A DNA stretch of 64,000 bases from Macrolepiota albuminosa (taxonomy: Eukaryota; Basidiomycota; Agaricomycetes; Agaricales; Agaricaceae): contig JAMWFC010000049.1 of NCBI GenBank assembly GCA_027475525.1, forward strand, positions 4,448,947 to 4,512,946, in the 5' to 3' direction. This document shows, piece by piece, positions 13,793 to 23,153 of the stretch. Below the pieces are notes generated by a model that was not told the origin of the DNA, ran no database searches, and saw only the letters and a list, made by a program, of their open reading frames with translations. A program made the translations under genes and the position numbers. Positions within the stretch are counted from its first letter, which is position 1, and the number at the start of each line of letters is the position of its first letter.

Positions 13793-13806
13793 CCCCTCCC
13801 CAACCA
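13793..13806 (-). promoter_or_regulatory. Polypurine tract of the chromovirus
   Basis: Reading on the minus strand, GGTTGGGGAGGGG ends one base-step before the TGTAAT start of the 3' LTR. This is the position and composition expected of the plus-strand DNA primer used in reverse transcription. Confidence 0.85.
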
Positions 13807-13944
13807 AAAAAAATGTTGTCGTGCAATGAAAAATGAAACGAAAGGGAGCAATGTTAGTAAGATAAAAAAAACTGCTCGCGCGGGTGCGTCAAAAACCCAA
13901 AGGGAAAAGCTACCGGCGGCAGGCACATGGTGAAGGGGAACATC

Positions 13945-16900
13945 TCAAATTGAGCCTCTACCATCTCCTGCCAACCAGACATCGAGGACCTCGTTGTTCG
14001 CGAGTTCTTGACCGGACTTCCATTCGTCGTGTTCTGGACCATAACCTCGGAACCTGACCAAATATTGCCACCCACGACCTTTTCGTCGGGCGTCCACGAT
14101 CTTTTCGACATAATGCTCTTCAAGTCCTGTATCCGGGGCAAAAACAGGGCCGGGTTCTTCAAACTGTCGAGACGGGAACAGTGAGGCATTATTTTCTGTG
14201 TAGAACAAAAGCTTTGATGTGTGATATCGTCCGTACGCCTCAGGGTCGTTCGGTCTGAATACCGTCACATTCGAAGACTCTGGATGAACGTCAGTAACAA
14301 TAAAGGGACCGTCATACCGGGGCATAAGCTTTGCCACTCGTTTTTGTCCCTTCTTTTTGTATTGCCGTCGTCTGTCTTTTGTACATACCAAAACCCGATC
14401 CCCAATTCGAAAATCGCAATCGTCCGCACGAGTTTTATTTGCCTGAGCGGCCTGCTGTATTTTGGCCTGCAATAAGTTATCCTGTGCTGTCGCAGTATCG
14501 ACAGCCAATCTTTCGATCACCCGACGCGCCGTATCCTCTTCTGATTCACTAGGATCTGTCGCCGCAATTAACGGTGGGATTATGCGTGGAATGCGTCCCA
14601 TCCTTAATTGGAACGGCGAGTACCCCGTAGATTTGTTCACCGTGTTCATGATGTCGAAACGGACACGTCGTAGTGCTCGAGCCCACCCTCTTTGTGTTCT
14701 GTCGACATGGAAACGCAATGCCTGTACAATTGTTTTATTTGAACGTTCACTGGCTCCATCTGTTTCAGGGTGGTATGCCGTTGACATTTTCATTTTCACG
14801 CCAATAAGTCGTGTAAGGTGCTTCCAGAAACGCGATGTGAACAATTTATCCCTGTCACAAACAATGTTAGAGGGAAGACCATTTTCACAATACCAATGTT
14901 CGAAGAAAAGCTCAGCTAGCTGTGGCGCTGTGATATCAATGCGTGTCGGAATGATACGAATGTCAGAATGAAGTCGATCTGTCATCGTCAGTATACAATT
15001 GAATCCGTCATCCTCCGGCAGAGGCCCCACGAAGTCCATTGCAACCGATTCTCCTCGCCCCTCCGGCACTGGCAACGGGTGAAGTGGTCCCATGGGCCGT
15101 GTGGTTGGTGATTTGTAACGTTGACATTCCGCACATGCAGGGATGTACCCTTCTTCCAAATCTCGACGCATCCTAGGCCAGTAGTACGACCAGCGTAAGG
15201 CTTCATACGCTTTTTCAAACCCGAAATGGCCTAGAGAATCATGAGCAAGACGAAAAATCCGTTCGCGTAGATTGCCTGTACGAGGCACAAGCAAACGTGA
15301 TCCCAAGAACCATATGCCATCTTTTTCTACCAGCGATGTCATTCCTCGGGCTGCTGCCAGCAAGTTCTTGCACCATGGGTCGTCATTGTACCCTTCACGT
15401 AGGTCATTTAAAAATCCTTTGTCGACTGTTATTGTTTGCACAGATGACACGGCGGTGTCTGGGGTCACCTTCTCGCGAGCGAGCTCAAACGCCACCGCGA
15501 ATGGAGAAGCTTCTCCGACCGGAATTACTGCGTTAATACACTCCGTGATTAAATCGTCGTCGTGCATGTCTGCCAATGAACGTGCCTCTTTTTCTGACAG
15601 CTTCGTATCCGATAAGTCGTACGGAAGCCTTGATAATGCATCGGCCACCGTATTGTCCTCTCCTTTGACGTACATCATCTTACAATCAAACTGAGATAAG
15701 AATTCCATCCAGCGAGCTTGGCGACGTGATAGATCCCGTTGACTTTCGAAATTTAGTAGGGTTTTGTGGTCTGTGAACACCACGAATTTCGACCCAAACA
15801 GATCCGCTCGCCATTTCTTCAATGCCCTCACAATAGCCAGCAATTCCTTCTCATGCACCGGGTAATTTAACTCGGCGCCTTTGAACGTTTGGCTTTCAAA
15901 AGCTACTGGGCGAGCGGTTTCCCACGTTTCCCCGAAAGACAGCACTCCCCCTGAACGAAAATCACTCGCGTCAGTCGTAACGTAGATTGTCTTTGATGTG
16001 TCTCGATGGTCGATTGTGGTCAAACAATCGCGGCTGATCACTAACTCTTTGATGCAATCAAATGCGCGTTGGTGTTTCCACGACCAAGTGGGAAAGTCTC
16101 GCTCACACTCCTGCGTGGTTAACGTGTTGAGAATTCCGGTATACTCAGCCAGTTTTGGCAAAAATCCCGCAATATACCTCACAAGACCCAGGAAAGATCT
16201 GACGTCCTTCGCTGATCGCGGAGTTGGCCATGCTAGAATACGATCAACCTTTTTACTGTCAGCCTCAATACCCTTGGCAGAGATGTGATGGCCCAGGAAG
16301 TCGATACTAGTACGGTACAGATGGGACTTTTTGAGATTTACAAACATACATGCTTTTCTCAGTGCCTCCAATATTCTGCGAACATTTTCATGATGTTCTT
16401 CTAGTGATTCAGACCAAATGACGATGTCATCCAAGTAAACATGGCAAATTTTGCCAATGTACTCTCGCAGTGCGGCAGTCACACGACGTTGTTGAATGGC
16501 AGGTGCGTTCCTTAACCCCATAGGCATTACAAGCCATTCATACAGTCCGAACGGTGTTGATACCGCCGTCAGTGGCACATGCTCGGGGTCCATTCTTGTT
16601 TGGAAAAACGCGTTGGTTAAATCCAAGACAGCGAAAAATTTCCCTTTTGCACAATCATGTAATATGTCTTCCACCCTTGGAATAGGATGGTTGTCTGGCA
16701 CTGTCGCCGCATTCAGAGCGCGATAATCATTGACCCAACGCGGTAACGCGGTGGAATCCGCTTTTGGGATCAAAAAGGCTGGCGATGCGAACTGTGATGC
16801 AGATGGTTGAATACGCCCTGCTTGCAAGTGGTCATCAATCAGCGTTTTCCACGCTTCACGATATTTACGTGGGCATTGATACGTTCGAGTTTTAATCGCA

Positions 16901-18855
16901 TGGTCGGCGTTCTTCAACTTAATTTGCGCCAGCACGTCTTTCGGAAGGTCTTTTACGTTTACGGTTGGCTCAAACACGTCTTTGAACTCTTGTTTTACAC
17001 GTTCGTCATGCTTCTCCAGTGTTTGTTCCATTGCTAACTCTTCGATTCGTAGACGGATAGCGGCAACCACATTCACTTCTGCGACCTTTTCAAACAGTCC
17101 CAGTCGCTCCATGTTCTCCAAACGCATGCTACACACCGCTTTCAACTCTTTCATCAACTCTTTACGGTTGTTAAATGTCTCCTTCATTTTCTTTCTCCAC
17201 GGCACGAACTTTCGGACAAACTTTTTCTGTTGTAGTTCAGGATGTAATAAGTCATACATCGTACGTTTGTCTATAACAGTATCTTTATCATGGTCAATTA
17301 CAATGTGATTTGTCTTTAAAAACGGACGACCAAGAATTATAGGGTAACATAAGTTCGGTGCGACAATAGCTCGTACAGTATTCGAAGTCCACGTTTTGTC
17401 AAGAGACGTCGTTGATAATTTACAATATTCGGAGAGTACAGTGGGAACTTTCTTTTCGGAGTTTGACAGTGCAACGGACACAATAAGCGGTTCTTTCAAG
17501 CGATATTTTCGAAGTCCAAGGCGGCGAACTAAATCTGTGTCCACGAGCACAAGATGTGAGCCGTCGTCCAATAACATCGGAACAGTGATAGGGGATTCAA
17601 TCTCTGGTCCCGTAACGGTCCCATTCCAAACAAGATGTGAAATTGAGACAGGGACGTCACTCACATCAGAGTCCTCATCCGAGGTAAACTCTTCAATCTG
17701 ACCCCCTCCCTCAGGAGAAGTCGGCAACACGGCAGCAACAGTAGCAGTAGAAGTAGATGCAACAGACGAGACGGTAGCAGCAACAGGTCGTGATGCACGT
17801 GCACCTGAAGCTTTCAGTGCATCTATGCGTGCTTGAGTCCACGTCTGATACTTTGCGGGATCTGGAAAAGATTCTGTACAGTTACTAGTCCTGCAGGACA
17901 CGAAAGGGCGACGACACCGATAACATCCACTGTTGTCTCGCAGGAGACGCTTTTCTTCATCCGTCAACGGTGGCAACCTTCCTCCCTTCTGCGCCGCCGA
18001 AACGTTCGTAGTGGACGTGTTCGATTTATTCGCTGTAGTCAGAGGTTTCTTAGACTGTCGGAATACCTCGTCCGCTATCTCTCTAGCCCGTTTCTCCGAT
18101 TGGCGCCGAGTATCATCCAATAATCGAATGCTGTTCAACCATGTATGAAAGTCCACGGTGGCATCCAAATTGCGCTCGAAATACATGACCGAGAGTGCAG
18201 AATCCAATTTCGCTTCAATTTGTGTGCGAAGACGGGCAAGATCGAAATGAGATGGCGTTCCAAGCAATAACGAATTCTGTTTCTGAATATACGACGCGAA
18301 ATCCCAAAATGTTTGTCTCTTGTGATTGAAGTTTGCCGACAGGATGCGAATACGGACCCTCGGTTCCCAATCCGGAGGTAAATAGTTTGCTCGAAGCTCT
18401 TTCATAAATCCTTCAAAAGACAGTTGAACGATATGATCTCGTTGGCCCGAAATCCAATCCCGCATGCGATAATCCTTGATCCCCACCAGCAGGTGACGAA
18501 CCTGGTCGGACTCCTCGATACCCTTGGTGTCGAAGAAATCCCGGCACGCTGTTTCATAATCTTTAGCTATTTCCGGTGTTAAGTCTCCTTCCGTCAAAAT
18601 AGGAGGCTTAGTGTAACGATCCTCGACGGTCGCCTGTCTCGGTCCTGGTTCGGTAACAGTTGTCATCTTGCGACGGTTGGATGCGGGTAAGGGTGCGGGA
18701 GAAGAAGAACTGTCAGAAGGTACAGTTCGCTTTCGTAACGGCAAGGAATTAAGTTCCTCCTGTCTTTCGGACGGTTCTGCAGTGGCGGAGGTGGGCAAGG
18801 AAGACAATGGAGAGATATTTACAATCCGTTTGCGCGCACTACGGCGCGGTTTCAA
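13945..18855 (-). CDS. Gag-Pol polyprotein of a Ty3/gypsy chromovirus, 1636 aa
   Basis: A single frame encodes all enzymes for particle formation, cDNA synthesis and integration. Gag occupies about residues 1-400 with a zinc-knuckle-like CYRC...SCRTSNC at about 310-325, in which a Cys stands where the third ligand is usually His. The protease loop is at about 429-431 and reads LLDDGSH, with D-D-G instead of D-S/T-G. RT has FAVLDLTNAFFQ and HVYLDDIVIW (YLDD at about 806-809). RNase H starts at about 959 (TTDASDFRSGG) and includes HEKELLAIVRALKKW. Integrase has the HHCC region (HDSLGH.., CAECQRYKS) from about 1203 and the D-D-E residues in AMDFVGPL, CDRDKLF and TDGASERSN. A chromodomain (EKIVDARRKGRGWQYLVRF) lies at about 1580-1628 and in this class steers insertion to marked chromatin. 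There is no frameshift and no internal stop, so the copy looks functional. Confidence 0.96.
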   Translation of the reverse strand: MKPRRSARKRIVNISPLSSLPTSATAEPSERQEELNSLPLRKRTVPSDSSSSPAPLPASNRRKMTTVTEPGPRQATVEDRYTKPPILTEGDLTPEIAKDYETACRDFFDTKGIEESDQVRHLLVGIKDYRMRDWISGQRDHIVQLSFEGFMKELRANYLPPDWEPRVRIRILSANFNHKRQTFWDFASYIQKQNSLLLGTPSHFDLARLRTQIEAKLDSALSVMYFERNLDATVDFHTWLNSIRLLDDTRRQSEKRAREIADEVFRQSKKPLTTANKSNTSTTNVSAAQKGGRLPPLTDEEKRLLRDNSGCYRCRRPFVSCRTSNCTESFPDPAKYQTWTQARIDALKASGARASRPVAATVSSVASTSTATVAAVLPTSPEGGGQIEEFTSDEDSDVSDVPVSISHLVWNGTVTGPEIESPITVPMLLDDGSHLVLVDTDLVRRLGLRKYRLKEPLIVSVALSNSEKKVPTVLSEYCKLSTTSLDKTWTSNTVRAIVAPNLCYPIILGRPFLKTNHIVIDHDKDTVIDKRTMYDLLHPELQQKKFVRKFVPWRKKMKETFNNRKELMKELKAVCSMRLENMERLGLFEKVAEVNVVAAIRLRIEELAMEQTLEKHDERVKQEFKDVFEPTVNVKDLPKDVLAQIKLKNADHAIKTRTYQCPRKYREAWKTLIDDHLQAGRIQPSASQFASPAFLIPKADSTALPRWVNDYRALNAATVPDNHPIPRVEDILHDCAKGKFFAVLDLTNAFFQTRMDPEHVPLTAVSTPFGLYEWLVMPMGLRNAPAIQQRRVTAALREYIGKICHVYLDDIVIWSESLEEHHENVRRILEALRKACMFVNLKKSHLYRTSIDFLGHHISAKGIEADSKKVDRILAWPTPRSAKDVRSFLGLVRYIAGFLPKLAEYTGILNTLTTQECERDFPTWSWKHQRAFDCIKELVISRDCLTTIDHRDTSKTIYVTTDASDFRSGGVLSFGETWETARPVAFESQTFKGAELNYPVHEKELLAIVRALKKWRADLFGSKFVVFTDHKTLLNFESQRDLSRRQARWMEFLSQFDCKMMYVKGEDNTVADALSRLPYDLSDTKLSEKEARSLADMHDDDLITECINAVIPVGEASPFAVAFELAREKVTPDTAVSSVQTITVDKGFLNDLREGYNDDPWCKNLLAAARGMTSLVEKDGIWFLGSRLLVPRTGNLRERIFRLAHDSLGHFGFEKAYEALRWSYYWPRMRRDLEEGYIPACAECQRYKSPTTRPMGPLHPLPVPEGRGESVAMDFVGPLPEDDGFNCILTMTDRLHSDIRIIPTRIDITAPQLAELFFEHWYCENGLPSNIVCDRDKLFTSRFWKHLTRLIGVKMKMSTAYHPETDGASERSNKTIVQALRFHVDRTQRGWARALRRVRFDIMNTVNKSTGYSPFQLRMGRIPRIIPPLIAATDPSESEEDTARRVIERLAVDTATAQDNLLQAKIQQAAQANKTRADDCDFRIGDRVLVCTKDRRRQYKKKGQKRVAKLMPRYDGPFIVTDVHPESSNVTVFRPNDPEAYGRYHTSKLLFYTENNASLFPSRQFEEPGPVFAPDTGLEEHYVEKIVDARRKGRGWQYLVRFRGYGPEHDEWKSGQELANNEVLDVWLAGDGRGSI

Positions 18856-19095
18856 GGGAACAGAAGTAGGAGACGTTTGAGGCAGCTTGACAACCGGCAG
18901 AATGACGTGGCGTCCCGAAATTCAGGACCCCCCCCAAGTATATGCGTTCGAAAAATCGAGAGAACAGACCGTAACGTCTTTCCCCGAGTCTGTGTTCCAA
19001 AGGCGGGATGGTCGACTTTGATTTACCGTCTGGTCGACCGAAATACAGCTCGGAAAAGGACGGACGACAGCGAAAGGTGGATATTGTCAAAAAAG

Positions 19096-19298
19096 TGTAG
19101 GACGCCGTCCTCACTTAGGCAGAACCAATAGACAATAGAACCTCGCTGTATTCGATAGGCGAGATAATATGTGTATACACGAAATAAGGCGAAGTGGTGA
19201 TGGTAAGAACCAGAGAAGTAAGTAATCGAGCGGGATCACCAATCCCCATCAGATACTAACAGTACTAAATACTGAGTGGTCGTAATCGTAGGATTACA
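19096..19298 (-). repeat. 5' LTR of the intact chromovirus
   Basis: It matches 13590-13792 over its full 203 bp. In element orientation it would hold the promoter. The leader between it and the Gag-Pol start (19095-18856) is 240 nt and carries no other frame of note. Confidence 0.95.
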
Positions 19299-20225
19299 TT
19301 CATTCACTTTCTTGATTCTTCTGTCATTCTTTTACATTACTGTCTTTATTCTTTCACCACTGTCTATTGGTACCACCTTCAGCCTTTGAGGTGCTCTGGG
19401 TCTTCAGCTATTATTCTGACAAGTCTGGCTCCTTCAGCACCACATACAGGCCACTTATATAAGCCGGAGTTTGCCTTTCTGACTTTCAAAACTCCGGATT
19501 TGTCCTATCTTACAATTTTCAAGTTTTTTAAGGTTTTGTTGTTTTATACAGTTGTTTTCCATGCTTCTGAAGCCCCAGAAGCATCAGTCCTGGCATAGGA
19601 AATCCTTAGACTTGTTATTTTTGGATCTCCCTCTGCCAGGTGAGTAGTTATTATGATACAGTTGGTATATACTCTAATATACTTTGGATCTCCCTCTGCC
19701 AGCTGTGTGACTGAGCCATAGCCTCCAGGGATTGCCCTTACATCCGCCGTCATGCGCTTGTAGCATGTGAGCACTTGAAGGGGCATAACTACGTTGAGAG
19801 CAAAATGTACTACCTGGTTGGAATGAATCCCAACTGATGTGAATTATGGCATTGTTGGTCGCAGCACAAACTGGCTCCCCCTTCCCCTGTGGTCCAACCA
19901 ACCACGGCACAGGCTCCAGTGGCATTGACATCAGCTGAGCCAGTCGCCTCAACATTGTCGGCTAACATTGACACAGAGATGAGGATAGACTTGGCCAGTG
20001 AGTTGGTCTATCTGCCATCTGTGTAACTGTTGTAAATAGCTTATCCTCTTCACTAATACTGTTGGTTAACATTGGCTTATGTATGGTTTGACAGATGGAC
20101 ATGGACTCTGAGCCGTGGAGGCGTTGTTTGCTTCCATAGTACTGAATATTCATAGCAATCATGTCATGTGTGCTACTTCGGACAGAATATGCATGACCCT
20201 CCCACATGTAAACTGCCTAGCAGTC

Positions 20226-20433
20226 TAAAAGGGGATGTGTAATGGACCTCAGCCATAGAGCTTGTCTCTACAGCTTACTTTACTCACAAAACAGACTTTA
20301 TATAATTATTTGTACATAGCGCTGTATGGCTGCCTTAGGTAAGGCAGCCAATTTTACTGTCATACTTTGTAGTATCAGAATTGTATACCAATCTGGTTCT
20401 CTTGTGTGAGAGTAAGACCTTTTCTACTTGACA
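20226..20433 (+). repeat. Polypurine tract and LTR at the 3' end of U copy 1
   Basis: AAAAGGGGA at 20227-20235 is followed by TGTGTAATGG. The LTR probably runs to about 20433 (..TTGACA), roughly 196 bp. The same stretch, inverted, follows U copy 2 (24369 down to about 24183): both share CAGTCT-AAAGGGG-GTGTAA, a strong hairpin, AATTTTACTGTCATAC and AACCAGATYGG. A TATATAATT box lies at about 20300. This shows U is the last gene of an LTR retrotransposon. Confidence 0.65.
20328..20349. other. Perfect hairpin in the U-element LTR
   Basis: Arms GGCTGCCTTA and TAAGGCAGCC (10 bp) enclose GG. The counterpart at 24281-24302 in the inverted copy keeps nine of the ten pairs. Conservation in two otherwise diverged LTRs suggests an RNA-level role such as dimerisation, packaging or 3' end formation, which is inference. 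Confidence 0.6.
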
Positions 20434-21507
20434 ACATTGATGACGCCCAAATTGTGCTAAGGTGCACTATCACTAGTACAGCTACTTAGTCAATATAGCT
20501 TTGGGCGCGCTAAATATGAGAGAGAGTCCCGGACAGGTCCCAGAGAATGCACAGTAGGCAAGAGGTTGGTGGTAAGGAAAAAGGGTGATTGGCGCTTATA
20601 TAAGGCCCAAAAATGCGGCAAGAGTATGCTAAAAGTCACCAAGGAAAGGTGCTAGGAGGTGTGGGAAAGAGTTGCCAAGAAAAGGCACTAAGGAGCACAG
20701 AAGAGAGTCGCCAAGGAAAGGCGCTAAGAGACACTGTAAAGGGTCACTAAGAGGCGCTAAGTGTTAGCACCTGAAAGAGATGATAAAATGACGAGATTGC
20801 TTAGCAGATCTAAGCACAAATGCCTTGCCGTAGTTGCAAGGCACTAAGAGATTGCAGACAGAAAGAGTGAGAGAGAACTAAAGCAGAGTCCCCTTGCCGA
20901 CACGGTCAACAAAAGGTAGTCTGTTGCGTAGGGTGACCGAAATGGTGAGATACAATCCCTACTGCCAAATTGATGATGTACTACTAACAAAAAGTAAGTA
21001 TTTATATGTAAGTGAATGCCGTGAATTAAACTATATGGTGAAAAAGTCCACAATCATGCTGTCAGTCTGAGTTGGCAAGAAGCTAAGCGGCGTCAGATGC
21101 TAAGGTGAAACTCCAAGCTGTCTGTCATAAAATACTTCATTATTCCTGCTGCCACCGGCTAAGAGCATCATGGGTGCCAAGTGTCTGTGTCCGTGTATGG
21201 CCCTGAATGGTGAGTGGCAAGGTGCAGCAAGGTGTCAAGAAGAGTGCTAAGAATAGATGGTGCCATAAAGAGTGGTCCTGGAGTAATTAGAGGCTCCAGA
21301 TGCGAGTTATTAACATAAAAATATGTAAAAAATTAGCCCCTGGAGCGCTAAGGTGTGCCGCTCCTGGTGGTACCAATGTGCCAATGTGAGGTGCTTGTGT
21401 TGGCGCAATCCATGGTCATCTATAATGGGAGCTCATCAATGTTTCAACTGAGATCACAAAGATTAGGCATGAATGAGGTTGGAGTACAATTACTAGACAG
21501 AAGTGTC
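20434..21507. repeat. Family A-type LTR/leader remnant
   Basis: There is no coding frame of interest. The block is filled with variants of GGCGCTAAG, GGCACTAAG and TCGCCAAGG (for example at 20640-20790), the reverse complement of the TTAGCG/CTTGGCG words of the family A leader at 1.7-2.7 kb. A TATATAAGG lies near 20599. The orientation relative to family A is therefore probably reversed. The end of this block and the start of the family C LTR at 21508 are close together. Confidence 0.45.
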
Positions 21508-23153
21508 AGGTTCTGCTGACCTGGGGGTTCAGCACTTCTGGGCGAGGCCTTACCAAGCGGACTCAGACAACTACAGACATGCCAGGGACCTAGAAAGGGT
21601 TGGAAGAAGGCACTGGAATGTGGGGACGTGCACCAGGGACGAGAGGGTACTGGGCAAAGTGTCCTGGGGTTGAGCATGAGCAGAGGCAAGCACCGGGCAA
21701 GGGGACTTATTAGGAAAAGTCCGGGGCTGATGATGTGAGAGTTGACATGCCAGCGGTGGGCTATCTGGGAAAATCAATAGAGCTGATAGGCAAATAGATA
21801 GTTTAGAGTTTGATGATGCAGAGCCAAACTCAAGTGGAGTGGAGGTGCAGACAGAAGAGAATAGAAGCCAGAGGAAATGAGAGGGAAATAAGAGAGAGAA
21901 GACTTGAGGCAGAGATGGAGAAAAGAAGAGAGAGAGAGGTAGAGGAGAGGAAGAGGTAAAAGGGATAGAATTGAGAGATTAGATAGAGACAGAGACGAGT
22001 ACAAGACTAGAAAATAGAGGCAAGTATGAGACAAGGTAAGAAAAGAGATTGAGACTGGAAACTGGAGACACAAGACTGAGGCAAAATGAATAGACTAGGC
22101 AATATCAAGACTACCGTACTTAGTGCTATGATGGGGCTTATATACTGACTACACAATGAGGCAGGTCCAGGGTCTCAGCCCCAGGTCTGGGGCTGCTCCC
22201 GGGGCTCTGGGGGTGTCCTGGAGCACATAGGAAGACAAAGAAGGTCTGTGGATGTCAGATGGGAGTGGTGCTACTGCTTTGGGGGTTGCAGTGGCGCCAT
22301 GTGAGGAAGGACGTGGCATGACGAGGGGACGTGGTGAGGCATGATGCGGGAACTGATGCATTGTGAGGTATGATGCGCAGACTGATGTGTGGCATGATGT
22401 GTTAGGTGATGCGAGTCATGCATGATGCATTGAATGATGTGTGATGATCCCTGATGCATCAGATGTTGTGTGGGTTGCTGTGCTGTCATGCTGGGGATCT
22501 CCAGGGTCATTGGTGATGTCCGGAAAAGCCAGGGTTTGTTGGTAATGTCCAGGGGAAATGCCAGGGTCAACCAGGGTATGATGTAATGGCCGTGTTGGGT
22601 AATCATGGAGTTCATTCTGAGTTGGGAGTCATGCAAGAGGTGTTTGCTGGGAGTGTGTGATGTTGCGTGATCTCCAAGTGTATAGGCAGCTCCTGGGACT
22701 CTATGTGCAGTCCCAGGACTCTATATGGGCTGGCAGATGTTGGTCTCAGTCCATAGAGTGGCAGATATTGGTACCAATCAGGCAGCGGCGGTGTCAGGGG
22801 TTTCTGGGGCTAGTGATGTGTAATTGGTGTGGGAGGTGATGGCTGGGAGGCAGCATGATTGCTGGGTGATGTGGGTGATGGTGTGATGACCAGCAATGTC
22901 CTGGAGGGCTCAGTGATATCTGGGAAGAACTGCATGACTTTCTGGGGAGAGTTGGCAATGTCTGGGATGATGGGAGCAATAGCCAAGATGATTGACAGGA
23001 GGATAATGGTGGCACCTGTGATGGCCACATCTGCGGGTAGTTGGTCTGGGGTCATGGGGCTGGTTAGAGAGTTGTTTTCCAGGGCCTCCAGGGTGTACAT
23101 ATGAGTTGTGCGAAGTCCCAAAATTGAGTGTAGGACTGGCAGGCCATGACACT
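21508..23153 (+). repeat. LTR of gypsy family C (5' LTR, long)
   Basis: It starts TGTCAGGTTCTGCTGACC, close to the start of the solo LTR at 59733 (TGTCAGGTTCCACTGAG). Both share an internal stretch with AATATCAAGACTA, TATA-type sequence, and CAGGTCT..GGGGTCTGGGG-like sequence. A strongly purine-rich strand runs from about 21840 to 22080. The likely end is CCATGACA at 23146-23153. At about 1.65 kb it would be much longer than the 694-bp solo copy, so internal expansion or a second insertion is possible. Confidence 0.5.

Larger units (their letters stand above)
13590..19298 (-). mobile_element. Intact Ty3/gypsy chromovirus, 5709 bp
   Basis: Two 203-bp LTRs (13590-13792 and 19096-19298) appear identical base for base and bound a single long minus-strand Gag-Pol frame. 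The 5-bp duplication TTCAT is at 13585-13589 and 19299-19303. On the minus strand the LTR starts TGTAATCC and ends GTCCTACA. A polypurine tract GGTTGGGGAGGGG lies directly before the 3' LTR. The sequence after the 5' LTR (CTTTTTTGACAATATCC) does not resemble the common TGG-type tRNA primer site, so the primer is unknown. Identical LTRs, an open frame and clean duplications show recent insertion, and the element is probably still able to move. It sits inside a solo LTR that sits inside U. Confidence 0.95.
13520..19742 (+). mobile_element. Solo LTR of about 509 bp inside U, itself split by the chromovirus
   Basis: Outside the chromovirus, the remaining 13520-13589 and 19304-19742 form one unit starting TGTCAGGGGACC and ending TTGCCCTTACA. 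It is flanked by TCTGC (13515-13519) and TCCGC (19743-19747), a 5-bp target duplication with one change. U reads straight across the site in the uninterrupted copy at 24.8 kb (DDMIC followed at once by HALLA). A TATATAAG box lies near 19456. Orientation as given is inferred from that box. A 20-bp direct repeat starting TTTGGATCTCCC lies within it at 19620 and 19683. Confidence 0.78.
12815..20139 (+). pseudogene. U-ORF copy 1: unknown repeated gene, 5' truncated and split by nested insertions
   Basis: The coding parts are 12815-13519 and 19748-20024, plus a probable last exon 20095-20139 after a short intron. The first part has the conserved words MPTPEGYLWWKD, GRPFF..MGFDFKG, NILYFCRPGMQNAV, LDQYGKPP.. 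and DDMIC; the second has HALVACEHLKGHNYVES, GMNP and IDTEMRIDLASEL before the stop. The same order is seen in the minus-strand copy at 24.4-27.6 kb. Everything between 13520 and 19747 is an insertion: a solo LTR plus its TCYGC duplication, with a chromovirus inside that LTR. The N-terminal half of the family is missing before 12815. A polypurine tract and LTR follow at 20226-20433, so U belongs to an LTR element. I do not recognise the protein; it has no zinc, helicase or polymerase motif that I can see. Confidence 0.75.

Noticed and set aside
14331..19131. Several plus-strand open frames of 70-170 codons across the chromovirus
   Set aside because: They lie antisense to the 1636-codon Gag-Pol frame and have no recognisable domains; they are shadows of it.
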